A DNA stretch of 64,000 bases from an uncultured Latescibacterota bacterium (GCA_951813615.1 OX638377.1:5987739-6051738); one strand, 5' to 3'; counted from the first letter of the stretch, positions 46,601 through 54,626 are shown. Numbers and translations: made by a program. Notes: generated by a model not told the origin, from the sequence alone.

Positions 46601-49600
46601 CGTTGGAAGCATTGATCAACATGACCCTCAATGTCTCTGCCGCTTCGTCGATATCGTCGTCGATGATGGGCACGTGGATCGTCTGTTCTGTCTCTAAGGC
46701 GGGGAAAGTCAGCGTGCCGGTCGTAGTCTCGTAATCCCGTCCCGCCGTCGCCGTACCGGCCGCGGTCGCATACTCTACTGTCACCGTCTGATCGCTAACC
46801 AGATCCAGCCGCACCGTAAACACCATCTCCCCGTCGCCCTCGGATGCCACCGCGTTGACGATCGACAACACTGACTCGTCGTCTTCAAGAATTGTTACTG
46901 CAACGCTGGCCGCGGTCACTGTGTCGTAGTTACCGCCGCGCACTTCATGCGTCAGCACTACTATATCGTCAGCTATTGCGTCGTCATCCTGCGCTGCGGT
47001 CGCTGTTACTGTTTGCGCCTGATCCCAATTCTCGTTCGTGAACGTCAATTCTGTTTTGTCCACCGAGACTTCTGTGTCCTCTGGTACCTGCACGACCACG
47101 GTCACGTCTGCTGTCGGCTCCGAGTCCAGTGCCACCGTGTAGCTGTCGCTGTCGCCCTCTCGAATTATGAGCGCCGTCGGGGTTACAGTCACGCCGTCAG
47201 GTGCATCATTGTCAGTAACCGTCACCGTCGCACTGGCCGCATCGCCTATCCGGTAGGTCGCACTGCTAGCGATCGTCGCTGTTACTACGCCGTTTTCTTC
47301 GTCGCGCCCATCGTCGTCTGTCGCGACCAGAAGCGTAGTCGTCGCCGCATTCGCCGCGAACATCGCCTCGGTCGGTACTCTGTCGGCGAGGAACGAGCCG
47401 CGATCTGTTACGCGTACTGGTACCTTCAGCGTCGCGCTTAGCTCACCTATCCGCGTCAGTGTAAACGCTATCGTAGCGCCTTCTACCACTGTTGGTAGAT
47501 CTGCCACTATGCTGACCTCCGGTAGATCGTTGTCGGTGATCACGCCTGTTGCTTCGCCCTCTTCGATTTCCGCGTTGGAATTGTGCAACACGACCTTAAA
47601 CGCCTCCTCCGCCTCGTCTAGGTCGTCGTCGATAATGGGCACGCGGATCGTCTGCTGCGTCGTTCTAGCTGGGAAGGTCACCGTTCCGGTTGACGCCTCG
47701 TAATCCGTCCCCGCTATCGCCGTGCTGTCAGCGGTCATCCAGTCCACCGTCACCGTCTGGCGGCTGGCTCTGCTCAGCCGCACCGCAAACGCCATCTCCT
47801 CGGCGCCCTCGGATGCCACCGCGTCGGCGATCCGGATCGTCGCGTCATCCTCAAGGATCGTCACTACAACACTGGGCGCGGTCACTGCACTGTAGTCGCC
47901 ACCGCTGACCGCATGACGGATCGTCACCGGATCGTCGTCGTCGTCGTCGGCATCCCGCGCTGCGGTCACCGTAACTACTTGCGCTGTTCTCCAGTTGGCT
48001 GGGGTGAAGGTCAATGTCGTCGAGGCGACCGAAATCTCCGTTGAGGTGAAGGTCAACGTCGAAGTCGTCGAGGCGACCGAAATCTCCGCGTCCGCTGGCA
48101 CCTGCACGGCCACGGTTACGTTTGCTGTTGGCTCCGTGTCCAGCACCACTGTGTAGCTAGCCTTGCTGCCCTCGCGAATCGCCAGGACCGTCGGCATTAC
48201 GGTCACGCCGCGCACATCGTTGTTGATGACCGCCACCGTCGCGCTGGCCGCATCGCCTACCTGATAGGTTGCGCCGCTGGTGATCGTCGCCGTCACCGAA
48301 CCATTCGCCTCTACGTGCCCGTCATCTTCTGTCGCCACCAGTAGCGTTGTTGTCGCTGCATTCGCCGCGAATGTTGCTTCGGTGGGAACCTCGTCCGTGA
48401 GGAACGCACCGTGCTCTGTTACCTGCACCGGTACTGTCAGCGGCGCAGTTAGCTCGCCTTCCCGCGTCAGCGTAAACACTGCCGTCTGGCCTTCTACCAC
48501 TGCTGTCAGGTCTGTCGCGATGCTGACCACTACTTGCAGATCGCTGTCGGCGATCACGTCCGTTACATCGCTCTCGACCACATCTGTATCGGTCTGTGTC
48601 ACTACATCTGTATCGGTTCGCGCCTCTACCCCATCGGACTCGTCGTTGTCGGCGATCACTCCGGTTGCTTCGCCGTCTCCGATCGTCGCGTTGGAATTGC
48701 GCAACACGACTGTAAATGTCTCCTCTTCTTCCACCACATTGTCATCGATGATGGGCACGCGGATCGTCAGCTCCGTCGTCCCAGCCGGGAAGGTTAGGGT
48801 CCCAGTCGTCGCTTCGTAATCATCCCCCGCCTTCGCTGTGCCGCTCGCAGTTGCGTAGTCCACCGTCACCGTTTCGCTGCTCTCTGCGCTCAGTATCACC
48901 AGGAACTCCAGTGCCTCGTCGTCCTCCGACGCCTCATAGCGCGTCTCCGCAAACGACACCGTCACAGGCACAGATGGCAAGCTTGGGGTTGATCCCCCGC
49001 CTCCACCTCCGCCTCCTGGTGTGTTTTCGCCGTTGTTTTCGCCGTTGTTTCCGCCGTTGTTTCCGCCATTGTTTCCGCCATTGTTTCCGCCGTTGTTTTC
49101 GCCGTTGTTTTCGCCGTTGTTTTCGCCGTTGTTTTCGCCGTTGTTTCCGCCGTTGTTTCCGCCGTTGTTTCCGCCATTGTTTCCGCCGTTGTTTTCGCCG
49201 TTGTTTTCGCCGTTGTTTTCGCCGTTGTTTCCGCCGTTGTTTCCGCCGTTGTTTCCGCCGTTGTTTCCGCCGTTGTTTTCGTCTTCTGGCGGTTGTGGGT
49301 TTGGATTCGGATTCGGGTTTGGATTCGGATTCGGGTTTGGATTCGGATTCGGGTTTGGATTCGGATTCGGGTTTGGATTCGGATTCGGGTTTGGATTCGG
49401 GTTTGGATTCGGATTCGAGTCCAAACAATCCGGATACGAATCCGTTGCTTCATTGTACCCCTCCGCTAGACAAGGCTCCCAACCGCCTATCTGGTCCATG
49501 TTTGGCTCAAAATGCCAATGCAGGTTGTCAGTTTGCTCTGCTATAAAATCGGCCCAGTCCTCGTAATTTTGCCAGTTCTCGGTCTCGGTCTGTTGATCAA

Positions 49601-49832
49601 AGGGATTGCCCGTAAAGTGTACATGACCTTCATTGTGGACTTTTGGGGTATTATGTCCGAATGTGGGTAATGCCCATGTCAGCGAAACGAAAATGCAAAT
49701 GACGAGTGCGAATCCCGTGCGGAAGGGTAAGGTGTTCTCGTTGCTATGCCGAGCGACAATCACGTCGCGCACTCGCTCTGTCGGTGGCGTTGACATAGAG
49801 GGACCATGCGGCAAATAATCGGTGAGACGCAT
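40605..49832 (-). CDS. Giant 3075-aa Calx-beta repeat surface protein with autotransporter-like barrel
   Basis: N-terminal signal-like helix (GFALVICIFVSLTWALPTFG), a short unique region (residues ~60-140), a long Asn-Pro tract, an Asn/Gly/Glu tract, then Calx-beta domains (VDYATASGTAKAGDDYEATTG, ETFTVVLRNSNATIGDGEATG) alternating with ~108-aa repeats (ALEVPEGGSQSYTVVLDTEP; WNTPQTVTVTAAHD). Two final Calx-beta domains lead to WLARFGRTAASQVMDTVSDRL and a ~430-residue barrel ending LKLRSTLYW, the aromatic-ended last strand of an autotransporter-like domain. It is probably an outer-membrane-anchored, Ca-binding adhesin. A weak ribosome site precedes ATG 49832; ATG 49796 is an alternative. The repeat core is highly homogeneous at the DNA level. 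Confidence 0.85.
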   Translation of the reverse strand: MRLTDYLPHGPSMSTPPTERVRDVIVARHSNENTLPFRTGFALVICIFVSLTWALPTFGHNTPKVHNEGHVHFTGNPFDQQTETENWQNYEDWADFIAEQTDNLHWHFEPNMDQIGGWEPCLAEGYNEATDSYPDCLDSNPNPNPNPNPNPNPNPNPNPNPNPNPNPNPNPNPNPNPNPQPPEDENNGGNNGGNNGGNNGGNNGENNGENNGENNGGNNGGNNGGNNGGNNGENNGENNGENNGENNGGNNGGNNGGNNGGNNGENNGENTPGGGGGGGGSTPSLPSVPVTVSFAETRYEASEDDEALEFLVILSAESSETVTVDYATASGTAKAGDDYEATTGTLTFPAGTTELTIRVPIIDDNVVEEEETFTVVLRNSNATIGDGEATGVIADNDESDGVEARTDTDVVTQTDTDVVESDVTDVIADSDLQVVVSIATDLTAVVEGQTAVFTLTREGELTAPLTVPVQVTEHGAFLTDEVPTEATFAANAATTTLLVATEDDGHVEANGSVTATITSGATYQVGDAASATVAVINNDVRGVTVMPTVLAIREGSKASYTVVLDTEPTANVTVAVQVPADAEISVASTTSTLTFTSTEISVASTTLTFTPANWRTAQVVTVTAARDADDDDDDPVTIRHAVSGGDYSAVTAPSVVVTILEDDATIRIADAVASEGAEEMAFAVRLSRASRQTVTVDWMTADSTAIAGTDYEASTGTVTFPARTTQQTIRVPIIDDDLDEAEEAFKVVLHNSNAEIEEGEATGVITDNDLPEVSIVADLPTVVEGATIAFTLTRIGELSATLKVPVRVTDRGSFLADRVPTEAMFAANAATTTLLVATDDDGRDEENGVVTATIASSATYRIGDAASATVTVTDNDAPDGVTVTPTALIIREGDSDSYTVALDSEPTADVTVVVQVPEDTEVSVDKTELTFTNENWDQAQTVTATAAQDDDAIADDIVVLTHEVRGGNYDTVTAASVAVTILEDDESVLSIVNAVASEGDGEMVFTVRLDLVSDQTVTVEYATAAGTATAGRDYETTTGTLTFPALETEQTIHVPIIDDDIDEAAETLRVMLINASNAEIKDDKATGVVTDNDVRGVTVAPTALTVDEGGSTNYTIVLTSEPTADVTVGVQVPEDAEVVVDVMELTFTAEDWNQAQTVTVTATHDADAVADDRVTLTHTVNGGDYRSAAVASVAVTILEDDTPTILIADAMASEGDGEMAFVVGLSIASSKTVTVEYATVDSTASAGTDYEETTGTLTFSALETEQTIRVPIIDDDLDEAVETFTIALSNASNAIVEDGEALGEIVDNDLPVVSVMADPAAVEEGETVAFTLTRIGDLTAPLTVPVDVTERGAFIADGAPTEVTFAADAATTTLLVATDDDERDEVDGAVTATITSGAIHRAGEPNSAMVTVTDDDERGVTVTPTALTVDEGGSASYMVVLTSEPTADVTVAVQVPEDADIAVDVTELTFTGDDWNTPQTVTVTAAQDDDAVADDPVVLTHTVRGGDYEGVTAASVEATITEDDTAGVSVSETALTITEGDTGHYTIVLDTEPTADVTVQIQVPDNADIAVNQTALTFTTDNWNTPQTVTVTAAQDDDAVADDPVVLTHAVRGGDYEGVTAASVEATITEDDTAGVTISTDALEVPEGGSQSYTVVLDTEPAADVTVTIQVPDNADIAVNQTALTFTADDWNTPQTVTVTAAHDADAVTDEPEPLTHAVRGGDYEGVTAAGVEVTIVEDDTAGVTISTDALEVPEGGSQSYTVVLDTEPAADVTVTIQVPDNADIAVDQTALTFTADDWNTPQTVTVTAAHDADAVTDEPVTIMHTVRGGDYEGVTAAGVEVTIVEDDTAGVTISTDALEVPEGGSQSYTVVLDTEPAADVTVTIQVPDNADIAVDQTALTFTTDDWNTPQTVTVTAAQDDDAVADDPVVLTHAVRGGDYEGVTAASVEATITEDDTAGVTISTDALEVPEGGSQSYTVVLDTEPAADVTVTIQVPDNADIAVDQTALTFTTDNWNTPQTVTVTAAHDDDAVADDPVVLTHAVRGGDYEGVTAAGVEVTIVEDDTAGVTISTDALEVPEGGSQSYTVVLDTEPAADVTVTIQVPDNADIAVDQTALTFTADDWNTPQTVTVTAAHDADAVTDEPVTIMHTVRGGDYEGVAAAGVEVTIVEDDTAGVTISTDALEVPEGGSQSYTVVLDTEPAADVTVTIQVPDNADIAVDQTGLTFTADNWNTPQTVTVTAAHDDDAVDDDPLTLTHTVSGGDYEGVTAAGVEVTIVEDDTAGVAVSETALTITEGDSQSYTVVLDTEPAADVTVAVTVLEDADIAVDETTLTFTADNWNTPQTVTVTATHDDDAVVDDPVPLTHVVSGGDYEGVTVASVEVSITEDDTPALTIADANATESDEEITFTVQLNVASSLAVTVDWATADGTATQGADYGETTGTLTFDALETEQTVTVSLLDDALDEADETFTVALSNPSNATLDDAEATGTITDNDAAPALTIADAQAAEGEREITFAVTLGAASSFEITVDWTTADGTATADADYIAADGRLTFAPGQTEATIAVVVFNDALDEGDETLTVTLSNPTNATIANDTATGTITDDDPSVEKAWLARFGRTAASQVMDTVSDRLTGRSRGDAHLTVGGQRVTLAAMSDQEGTNAVGQSAPAKNVSPSDVLSQQPFYHLKRSSFADIISRSSFQLSAATAEERDVRWTAWGRGATTRFRSEETDLSLTGSPVTALLGVDRQQGRTLAGLAVAHSLGTGEFDVHTAEERFRKGELGTYLTSVHPYLRFAVTKRLSAWGLLGYGRGQMERMGDRPDTDIEMQMGGLGTRGALLSSTESSAYDVALKSDAFVVRTDADAAVQPTLETMTSRLRLLLEGGRPVELDSGRMTPSLEVGMRHDGGDAETGLGLEVGGSLGYTHSQRGVALQATARRLLVHQASGYEEWGVGGSLNINPGALGRGPSLRMHSSWGSATSGMDRLWSQRRAADLTRSTRAAEAGLFDAELGYGLDALGGLLTPYARIASGRDTHTYGLGGRLRVEQSLRVDLVAERRERTAARAGHELKLRSTLYW
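42667..45583 (-). repeat. Tandem array of ~9 324-bp repeats inside the giant gene
   Basis: The marker GTGTCGTCTTC and its neighbours recur at a fixed spacing of 324 bp (for example 43315, 43639, 43963, 44287, 44611, 44935, 45259), i.e. 108 codons. Adjacent copies differ mainly at a few blocks that appear in swapped combinations, suggesting recent duplication and gene conversion. Confidence 0.9.
49021..49285 (-). repeat. 12-bp-unit tandem repeat encoding Gly/Glu-Asn-Asn-Gly tract
   Basis: CCGTTGTTTCCG and CCGTTGTTTTCG units alternate for ~265 bp, encoding GGNN and GENN blocks. A low-complexity linker between the Asn-Pro tract and the Calx-beta domains; prone to length change. Confidence 0.9.
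49294..49420 (-). repeat. Asn-Pro tandem repeat
   Basis: GGATTCGGATTCGGGTTT-type units repeated over ~125 bp encode about twenty Asn-Pro pairs, a rigid spacer close to the N-terminus of the giant protein. Confidence 0.9.
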
Positions 49833-49904
49833 TAGTGTCTTCTTGCAGGCCTAGCAAAGCAGGCCCCGATCAGCGGAGAGAACTGAGAGCTTTAAAAAGG
49901 ATCG

Positions 49905-49937
49905 CCTGAAGGCGATTGCTTGACAAACGCCTTCAGG
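49905..49937. other. Hairpin with 10-bp arms
   Basis: CCTGAAGGCG (49905-49914) pairs perfectly with CGCCTTCAGG (49928-49937). A smaller palindrome ATCGCCTGAAGGCGAT (49901-49916) overlaps the left arm, so two alternative structures are possible in the leader of the giant gene. Confidence 0.45.
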
Positions 49938-50083
49938 ATCGTGGGGGGAGGTGAAACGTTTGTGAAATATACTATATAAGATATTATATGGAAAGAAGAT
50001 ACTGCATATTGAATAGACGGTATATGGTCCTAAAAATAATTAGATCGGCCCATATAGGGCTTTGGTAACAGGTATTTATAACA

Positions 50084-50130
50084 AAGGTCTACTTATCGCC
50101 CCTCAGACGATAAATAGACCTTGGCGTTTT
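50084..50130. terminator. Terminator-like hairpin with T-run
   Basis: AAGGTCTACTTATCG (50084-50098) pairs with CGATAAATAGACCTT (50108-50122), one mismatch, followed on the plus strand by GGCG and eight Ts. No plus-strand gene ends here; on the minus strand, where the metalloprotease gene ends at 50133, the U-tract is weak. It may be a weak minus-strand or bidirectional terminator. Confidence 0.5.
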
Positions 50131-50132
50131 TT

Positions 50133-52835
50133 TTATAAATTCCGCTCCAAACCGGCTTCCAGCGCGGCCTCAATCCGCGCCTTGGTCTCTTCGAGATGGG
50201 CGCGGCTGTACGCGTCCAGACCGCTGCCTGCTAGCCGCGTTTCGATCTGGGCGGCGATGGTTTGCAAATCCGCTCGGGCCAAGGTGCGGGCGTCTTCGGG
50301 TGTGCCTCGGGCGGGCCTGAGTACCAGAGCGATTAATTTTTGTAGCTGTGCCCGCTGCAAGTTGCGGCGAAAGCTGTCGATGGAATCGCCCGTCTCCAAC
50401 TCCGCCCAGATAGCCTGACGCAGTCCGGTAAACAAATCGACCATCCCGAAGGTCTCTTTGTCCTCGTAGCGCAGTTCCAGATCTTGCAACCGGCTCAACA
50501 GCGTTGGGTCGTAAAACCGGTCGAGCGGTCGCCGTTGGATGCTCAGCACCCTATCGTGAATGGGATAGTCGATTCGATGCACGTCGAACACCGACCAAGT
50601 AAAATCGACCCAGCGCTCTGGTGCCAGCTTGTTGAGCAGTTCCGGCGACCAGCGGAAGGCGTCCGGCCCGAACACGTGTTCCACCAGAAAGTCGAGCGCC
50701 TCTCGCTGCCGGGCGGGCGGCACCGGCTGTAGCGGGAGCCGTCCATCGCCCACGTGGTCGCGGTAGTGATAGATGCCGCCGATGTAGCGGCTGACATTGC
50801 CCGCGCCCGAGGCGTAGGGCCTAAAGCCCCAGCCGAACACCCGCCGCAGGGTTTGGTAGCGCTCGCCCTTCTGCTCGAATTTGTCTTCCACTTTGGCCCA
50901 CAGCTCTTTCGACAGAGCGATCTGGTCGCGGTAGTGGGCGATTGGATCGTCGCGCAAATCCCAGCGCGCCGCGCTCGGGTCGATCCCTCGGGTCCAGTAC
51001 AGAGCGTCTTCGTCCGTGCCGTAGGCTAGATCTTCCGCCGCGACCCGGCTGGCGATTTTGGCCAGTTGGGCTTGCTCGCTTGCGGGACTGTCCGCCTCTA
51101 CTGGCCGGTAGGCGTATTCAATGGCCCAGTAGTCGTACGGCCCCAACGTCGTCTGGTAGTACTCGCCCTGCTCGTGGCCCTCTGGGGCGATGTTGACCGG
51201 ATTGTAATCCATCACCGAGCTGGAGATGCCTTCTTTGTCGGTGACGCGGCGGTCGTGTAGCTCGTCGAGCGCGTGGATGGTGCTGCCTTTGAAATTGTGC
51301 CGCAGGCCGAGGGTGTGGCCCACTTCGTGTGCTATCAACTCGACTATTAGCTGGCGGATGAACTCCTTTTCGTCCACCTCGCCCCCGCCAGCCGCGGCTC
51401 GCGCTTCCAGCAGGTGCCACCCGAAAGCGGCCTCTTGCCTCAGCCCGTCGGCCATATCGCAGAATCCCCTGTTGTGCCCCATAGCTGCGGCAGGCGAAGG
51501 CGCGGTGAAGTCCCCAGCATGTCCCACAGGATCGACTAGTTCGGTGAATTCCAAATGGGCGTAGCGCACAAAATCCGCGCTGATGCGGATATCGGCGTCG
51601 AAAATCTCGCCGGTAAAGGGATTGGTGCGCGACGGTCCCACTGCGTACCCCTGGCCGGGCTGCACCATCCAGCGCACCACGTTGTAGCGCACGTCGGACG
51701 CGTCCCACTCGGCGTCGTCCGGCTGTTGCTTGGCCTCAATCGCGCCCTCAAAGCCGAGCGGCTCGAATGCCTTATTCCACACTAATATCCCCTCCCGCAC
51801 CGCGTCCCGGTACTCCGGTGGAATCGTGTTTTCCAGCCAGAACACAATCGGCTTTTTGGGCGGTGACTTGTCGAATTTGGGCTCGGCTTTCTCTAGGTGC
51901 CAGCGATTGACGTAGCGCACGTACGGGTCGTCCTTGAGCACCGAGGTGTAGTCTTGGTGCAAGGTGGTGAAGTGCCCCACTCGGTCGTCGGCCAAGCGCG
52001 GGCGGAAATCCGACTCGGGCAGGCCGGACAGACTGTAGTGATAGATGTGCTGGAAACTGCGCGTATCCGCTAGGGTGGGGATGTCCATTTTGGGTGAGTC
52101 GGTCGCAAAGTGCAGCACCACGTCGATTTCGGTATTGTGCGGAAAACTCTTCAACGCGCCGAAATAGCTATTGTCGTTGTCGAAGTTATACGACCCCTTT
52201 TTGAGGTACTCGCTTAAGAAGGAACTTACTAAAGCGATGTCCTGAATGAAGAAATCGCTCGGGTCCACCAACACCGCGCCGGTCTCGGGATGAGGCTGCC
52301 CCTCAATGCTGCCGACGCCTAGAATCGAGTCGGACAGGCCCCGGTCCACGGCTCGGTGGATGGCGGCGTCTGGCTCGGCCCGGTAGTACACATTCTTATG
52401 GGCGAAGAATACCTTTTTGCCGACTCTCTGAAAGACAAAGGGAAATGTGCCCCAGCCTCGACCGATGGAGACCAGCGAGGCCGAATCAAAGAAGTAGCCG
52501 TCGCCCTGCGTGCGCGTGATGCTGCACAGGTAGATCTGGTCGAACTGATCGGGCCGGATGGCCAAGAACACTTTGTTCTCCTCTGGATCCCGGTACAGCT
52601 CGAACAGTCCTTCGATCTTGTCAAAGTCCTTGATTACTTTCGCAAATTTGGGGCCTTTGTCCTCCTCGTCGTCTTCGTCTTCCTCGTCTTCTCCTTCCTC
52701 TTTGTCCTCTTCGTCCTCTTCCTTGTCGGCGTCCTCTTCCTTGACGGCCTCTTCTTTTCCCACTTCCGCCCAGACGGTCCCCGTCCCCCACAAGCCTAGG
52801 ATGGCGACCAGCAATATCCATTTGAATGTGCGCAT
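50133..52835 (-). CDS. Secreted metzincin-type zinc metalloprotease (DUF5117/DUF5118-like)
   Basis: 900 aa from ATG 52835, where MRTFKWILLVAILGLWGTGTVWA makes a clean signal peptide; ATG 52853 is a possible earlier start. A ~40-residue Glu/Asp/Lys linker follows, then a large N-terminal region (FAKVIKDFDKIEGLFELYRD). The zinc site is LIAHEVGHTLGLRHNFKGST, an HExxHxxGxxH motif of the metzincin class, with SSVMDYNPVNIAPEG as a Met-turn candidate. Family members are periplasmic or secreted. It is the last gene of the 55.0-50.1 kb operon. Confidence 0.88.
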   Translation of the reverse strand: MRTFKWILLVAILGLWGTGTVWAEVGKEEAVKEEDADKEEDEEDKEEGEDEEDEDDEEDKGPKFAKVIKDFDKIEGLFELYRDPEENKVFLAIRPDQFDQIYLCSITRTQGDGYFFDSASLVSIGRGWGTFPFVFQRVGKKVFFAHKNVYYRAEPDAAIHRAVDRGLSDSILGVGSIEGQPHPETGAVLVDPSDFFIQDIALVSSFLSEYLKKGSYNFDNDNSYFGALKSFPHNTEIDVVLHFATDSPKMDIPTLADTRSFQHIYHYSLSGLPESDFRPRLADDRVGHFTTLHQDYTSVLKDDPYVRYVNRWHLEKAEPKFDKSPPKKPIVFWLENTIPPEYRDAVREGILVWNKAFEPLGFEGAIEAKQQPDDAEWDASDVRYNVVRWMVQPGQGYAVGPSRTNPFTGEIFDADIRISADFVRYAHLEFTELVDPVGHAGDFTAPSPAAAMGHNRGFCDMADGLRQEAAFGWHLLEARAAAGGGEVDEKEFIRQLIVELIAHEVGHTLGLRHNFKGSTIHALDELHDRRVTDKEGISSSVMDYNPVNIAPEGHEQGEYYQTTLGPYDYWAIEYAYRPVEADSPASEQAQLAKIASRVAAEDLAYGTDEDALYWTRGIDPSAARWDLRDDPIAHYRDQIALSKELWAKVEDKFEQKGERYQTLRRVFGWGFRPYASGAGNVSRYIGGIYHYRDHVGDGRLPLQPVPPARQREALDFLVEHVFGPDAFRWSPELLNKLAPERWVDFTWSVFDVHRIDYPIHDRVLSIQRRPLDRFYDPTLLSRLQDLELRYEDKETFGMVDLFTGLRQAIWAELETGDSIDSFRRNLQRAQLQKLIALVLRPARGTPEDARTLARADLQTIAAQIETRLAGSGLDAYSRAHLEETKARIEAALEAGLERNL

Positions 52836-52865
52836 AGTACTACTCAGCTCCATCTCAATGTTGGA

Positions 52866-53288
52866 TCATTCACAGTAAACTCGGACCTTGTCGTCCCCGT
52901 CTTGGATGTTGACCTCGATCTCGCTCAGTGCGTCTATGAGTTGCTCTATGTCCTCGGTGCGCAGATTGTCAATGTCAACGTTGATGCCGTTATCCTGCAA
53001 AGCCGTGTTGATCCCCGTTGTGGCTTGCGCCGGCAGCAGGGTGTGTAGCTTGACCCCGGCCTTGATCAGCGCCAGCGGCACCCGGACGTCGATGTGCTCA
53101 TCCTCGTCCGAGTCAACGGTGACTCTCAGATATCGCCGGGCTGATCCCGCTTGTGGGGGCGCTAGCGGCTGAACTGCTGTGATCGTCTCTGGCTCCTCGT
53201 CGACGAGGGAGAGCAGGCGCTCGGCCTCATCGACGGAGACCTTGCCTTCCGATAGCATCTCGAGTACGCGTCTGCTGTTTTCTTTCAT
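52866..53288 (-). CDS. SHOCT-like N-terminal domain protein
   Basis: 140 aa with AGGAGG 6 nt upstream of ATG 53288. RRVLEMLSEGKVSVDEAERLLSLVD is a SHOCT-like helical hairpin nearly identical to the start of the next gene upstream (53319-54341). The remainder (RYLRVTVDSDEDEHIDVRVPLALIKAGVKLHTLLP) is found in YvlB/LiaX-related proteins and resembles a short DUF-type beta domain. It is probably an intracellular partner in the envelope-response operon. Confidence 0.75.
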   Translation of the reverse strand: MKENSRRVLEMLSEGKVSVDEAERLLSLVDEEPETITAVQPLAPPQAGSARRYLRVTVDSDEDEHIDVRVPLALIKAGVKLHTLLPAQATTGINTALQDNGINVDIDNLRTEDIEQLIDALSEIEVNIQDGDDKVRVYCE

Positions 53289-53318
53289 GGCCGTCCTCCT
53301 GTTTGTTGCTGCATTTGG

Positions 53319-54341
53319 CTACTGAATTGTAACGGAGCCGTTCACGGTCTCGGCGATCAATTCGGCCTCGCCTGTGCCCACCGTTCCCTTGAGCTTGTGG
53401 CGCTTCTCGACCGACGCGACGAAGCCCGGCACTTCGCAGCGGACTCGCCCATTGACCGTTGCAGCCGTTAGATTGAGGCTCGGGTCGTCGTCCAGAGTTA
53501 CTTTGATATTGCCGTTCTTGGTGGATAGTTTGCTGCCGTTTCCGGGATCGATGCTGCCCTGAAACTTTATCGATCCATTGGTCGTCCGCGCATCGAAGCG
53601 GCCGTGGGCGTCCTCAATAGACACGCGGCTGTTCGAGGTATAAAGCTCTGCCGAGCCGGAGAGCGTCTTGACCGTGATCGGGGCGTTCTTGGTCGTCGCG
53701 TTCAGGTCGCCCTTGAAGTTTTCGACCCTTATGGGACCGTTCTTGGTCTGCACCGTCCCATTGCCCTCCGTTCCTTGGAGTTCCACCGGCCCGTTGCTAG
53801 TTGCCAAGTCAACGCTAGTTATGACGGGTAGAGTAACCTCAATGTTTGCTCCGGAGTGCTGGCGAGAGAATCCGTGTAGGAATCCCTCGGATTGCTGATC
53901 CGGCTTGGCTTCGACCGTGATGAGATCGCCTTCCTGTGTGGCGCTGTACTTGATTTCGCGAGGTTTTTTCAGCTTGGCTCGCACGCGAATCGAACCGGGT
54001 TCGCCGGCACGGACCCGGATGCGGCCGTTGAAGCCGCGCACCAAGAGGCGAGGCTTGTCGCCCACGGCGAAAGTGTCGTCGCACATGGAGATTTTGCCGT
54101 CCTTGTCGCGGTCGAGGTATTCGCTATCTGACCACCCGGACAGGGACTCTTCGAGTCCTGAGAGTCCTTCCTTGAGTCCTTTTTCGATTTCTTCACCGAG
54201 TCCTTCAAGGGTGTCTTGCAGCGCCCCAATTCCGCGTCCCTTGCGGGTCTCACGGAGCGCCTCCAAGAGACGCTCGGCCTCTTCTACAGTGACTTTTCCC
54301 TCCGAAAGCATGTCGAGGACTTTGCGTCGCTCTTCAGTCAT
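53319..54341 (-). CDS. DUF4097-family beta-helix protein with SHOCT-like N-terminus
   Basis: 340 aa from ATG 54341 with AGGAGG 5 nt upstream; GTG 54344 is in the wrong place for that site. Residues ~4-30 (RRKVLDMLSEGKVTVEEAERLLEAL) form the SHOCT-like hairpin. From ~85 on, short repeated strands (VDLATSNGPVELQG, VQTKNGPIRVEN, NATTKNAPITVKT, ELYTSNSRVSIED, DARTTNGSIKF) make the DUF4097 right-handed beta-solenoid typical of YvlB/LiaX-like proteins. No signal peptide. Likely a cytoplasmic or membrane-associated stress factor. Confidence 0.85.
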   Translation of the reverse strand: MTEERRKVLDMLSEGKVTVEEAERLLEALRETRKGRGIGALQDTLEGLGEEIEKGLKEGLSGLEESLSGWSDSEYLDRDKDGKISMCDDTFAVGDKPRLLVRGFNGRIRVRAGEPGSIRVRAKLKKPREIKYSATQEGDLITVEAKPDQQSEGFLHGFSRQHSGANIEVTLPVITSVDLATSNGPVELQGTEGNGTVQTKNGPIRVENFKGDLNATTKNAPITVKTLSGSAELYTSNSRVSIEDAHGRFDARTTNGSIKFQGSIDPGNGSKLSTKNGNIKVTLDDDPSLNLTAATVNGRVRCEVPGFVASVEKRHKLKGTVGTGEAELIAETVNGSVTIQ

Positions 54342-54350
54342 CACAGCCTC

Positions 54351-54626
54351 CTAATCGATTGAAATGAACACGCGGTCCTCGCCGGAGGTCACGTTGCAGC
54401 GCAGGCCGCGCAGCGAGGCGAGCACGTATAGAAGCAAAGGGCCAGCCAGAACGACGGAACGGACCTGCGCACGGTGCCCCGAGCGCGCTGCTATTAGTAA
54501 TGCAACAGGCGTCCCCAGCAGCACGACGACAAAAATGAGCGGCCATAGCACGATGAGCGGGATCCACAGCCGGATGCGCCGCTTGTCGTCTTGGACTCGC
54601 AATCTCAGGAGCATCGGCGGCAGCAT
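54351..54626 (-). CDS. Small two-helix membrane protein
   Basis: 91 aa. Basic N-terminus, then two hydrophobic segments (LWIPLIVLWPLIFVVVLLGTPVALLIAA and SVVLAGPLLLYVLASLRGL) and a short polar tail. No family recognised. Its ATG overlaps the stop of the DUF2089 gene by one base (TGATG), and the next gene starts 9 nt after its stop, so it is firmly in the operon. Confidence 0.65.
   Translation of the reverse strand: MLPPMLLRLRVQDDKRRIRLWIPLIVLWPLIFVVVLLGTPVALLIAARSGHRAQVRSVVLAGPLLLYVLASLRGLRCNVTSGEDRVFISID

Larger units (their letters stand above)
49833..50132. other. 300-bp intergenic region with two hairpins
   Basis: It separates two minus-strand genes and should hold the giant gene's promoter and the metalloprotease gene's terminator. 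It contains the hairpins described at 49905-49937 and 50084-50130 and an AT-rich stretch (49975-49990). No gene seen. Confidence 0.5.

Noticed and set aside
42534-48819. Many plus-strand ORFs within the giant gene region
   Set aside because: They recur with the 324-bp period and are antisense frames of repeats; their proteins are low-complexity Arg/Cys/His-rich shadows.
49021-49566. Plus-strand FSPLF-type repeat ORFs
   Set aside because: Antisense translation of the Asn-Gly/Asn-Pro repeats; no ribosome site or family.
49920-49925. TTGACA as a plus-strand -35 box
   Set aside because: No -10 box at proper distance and no plus-strand gene follows.
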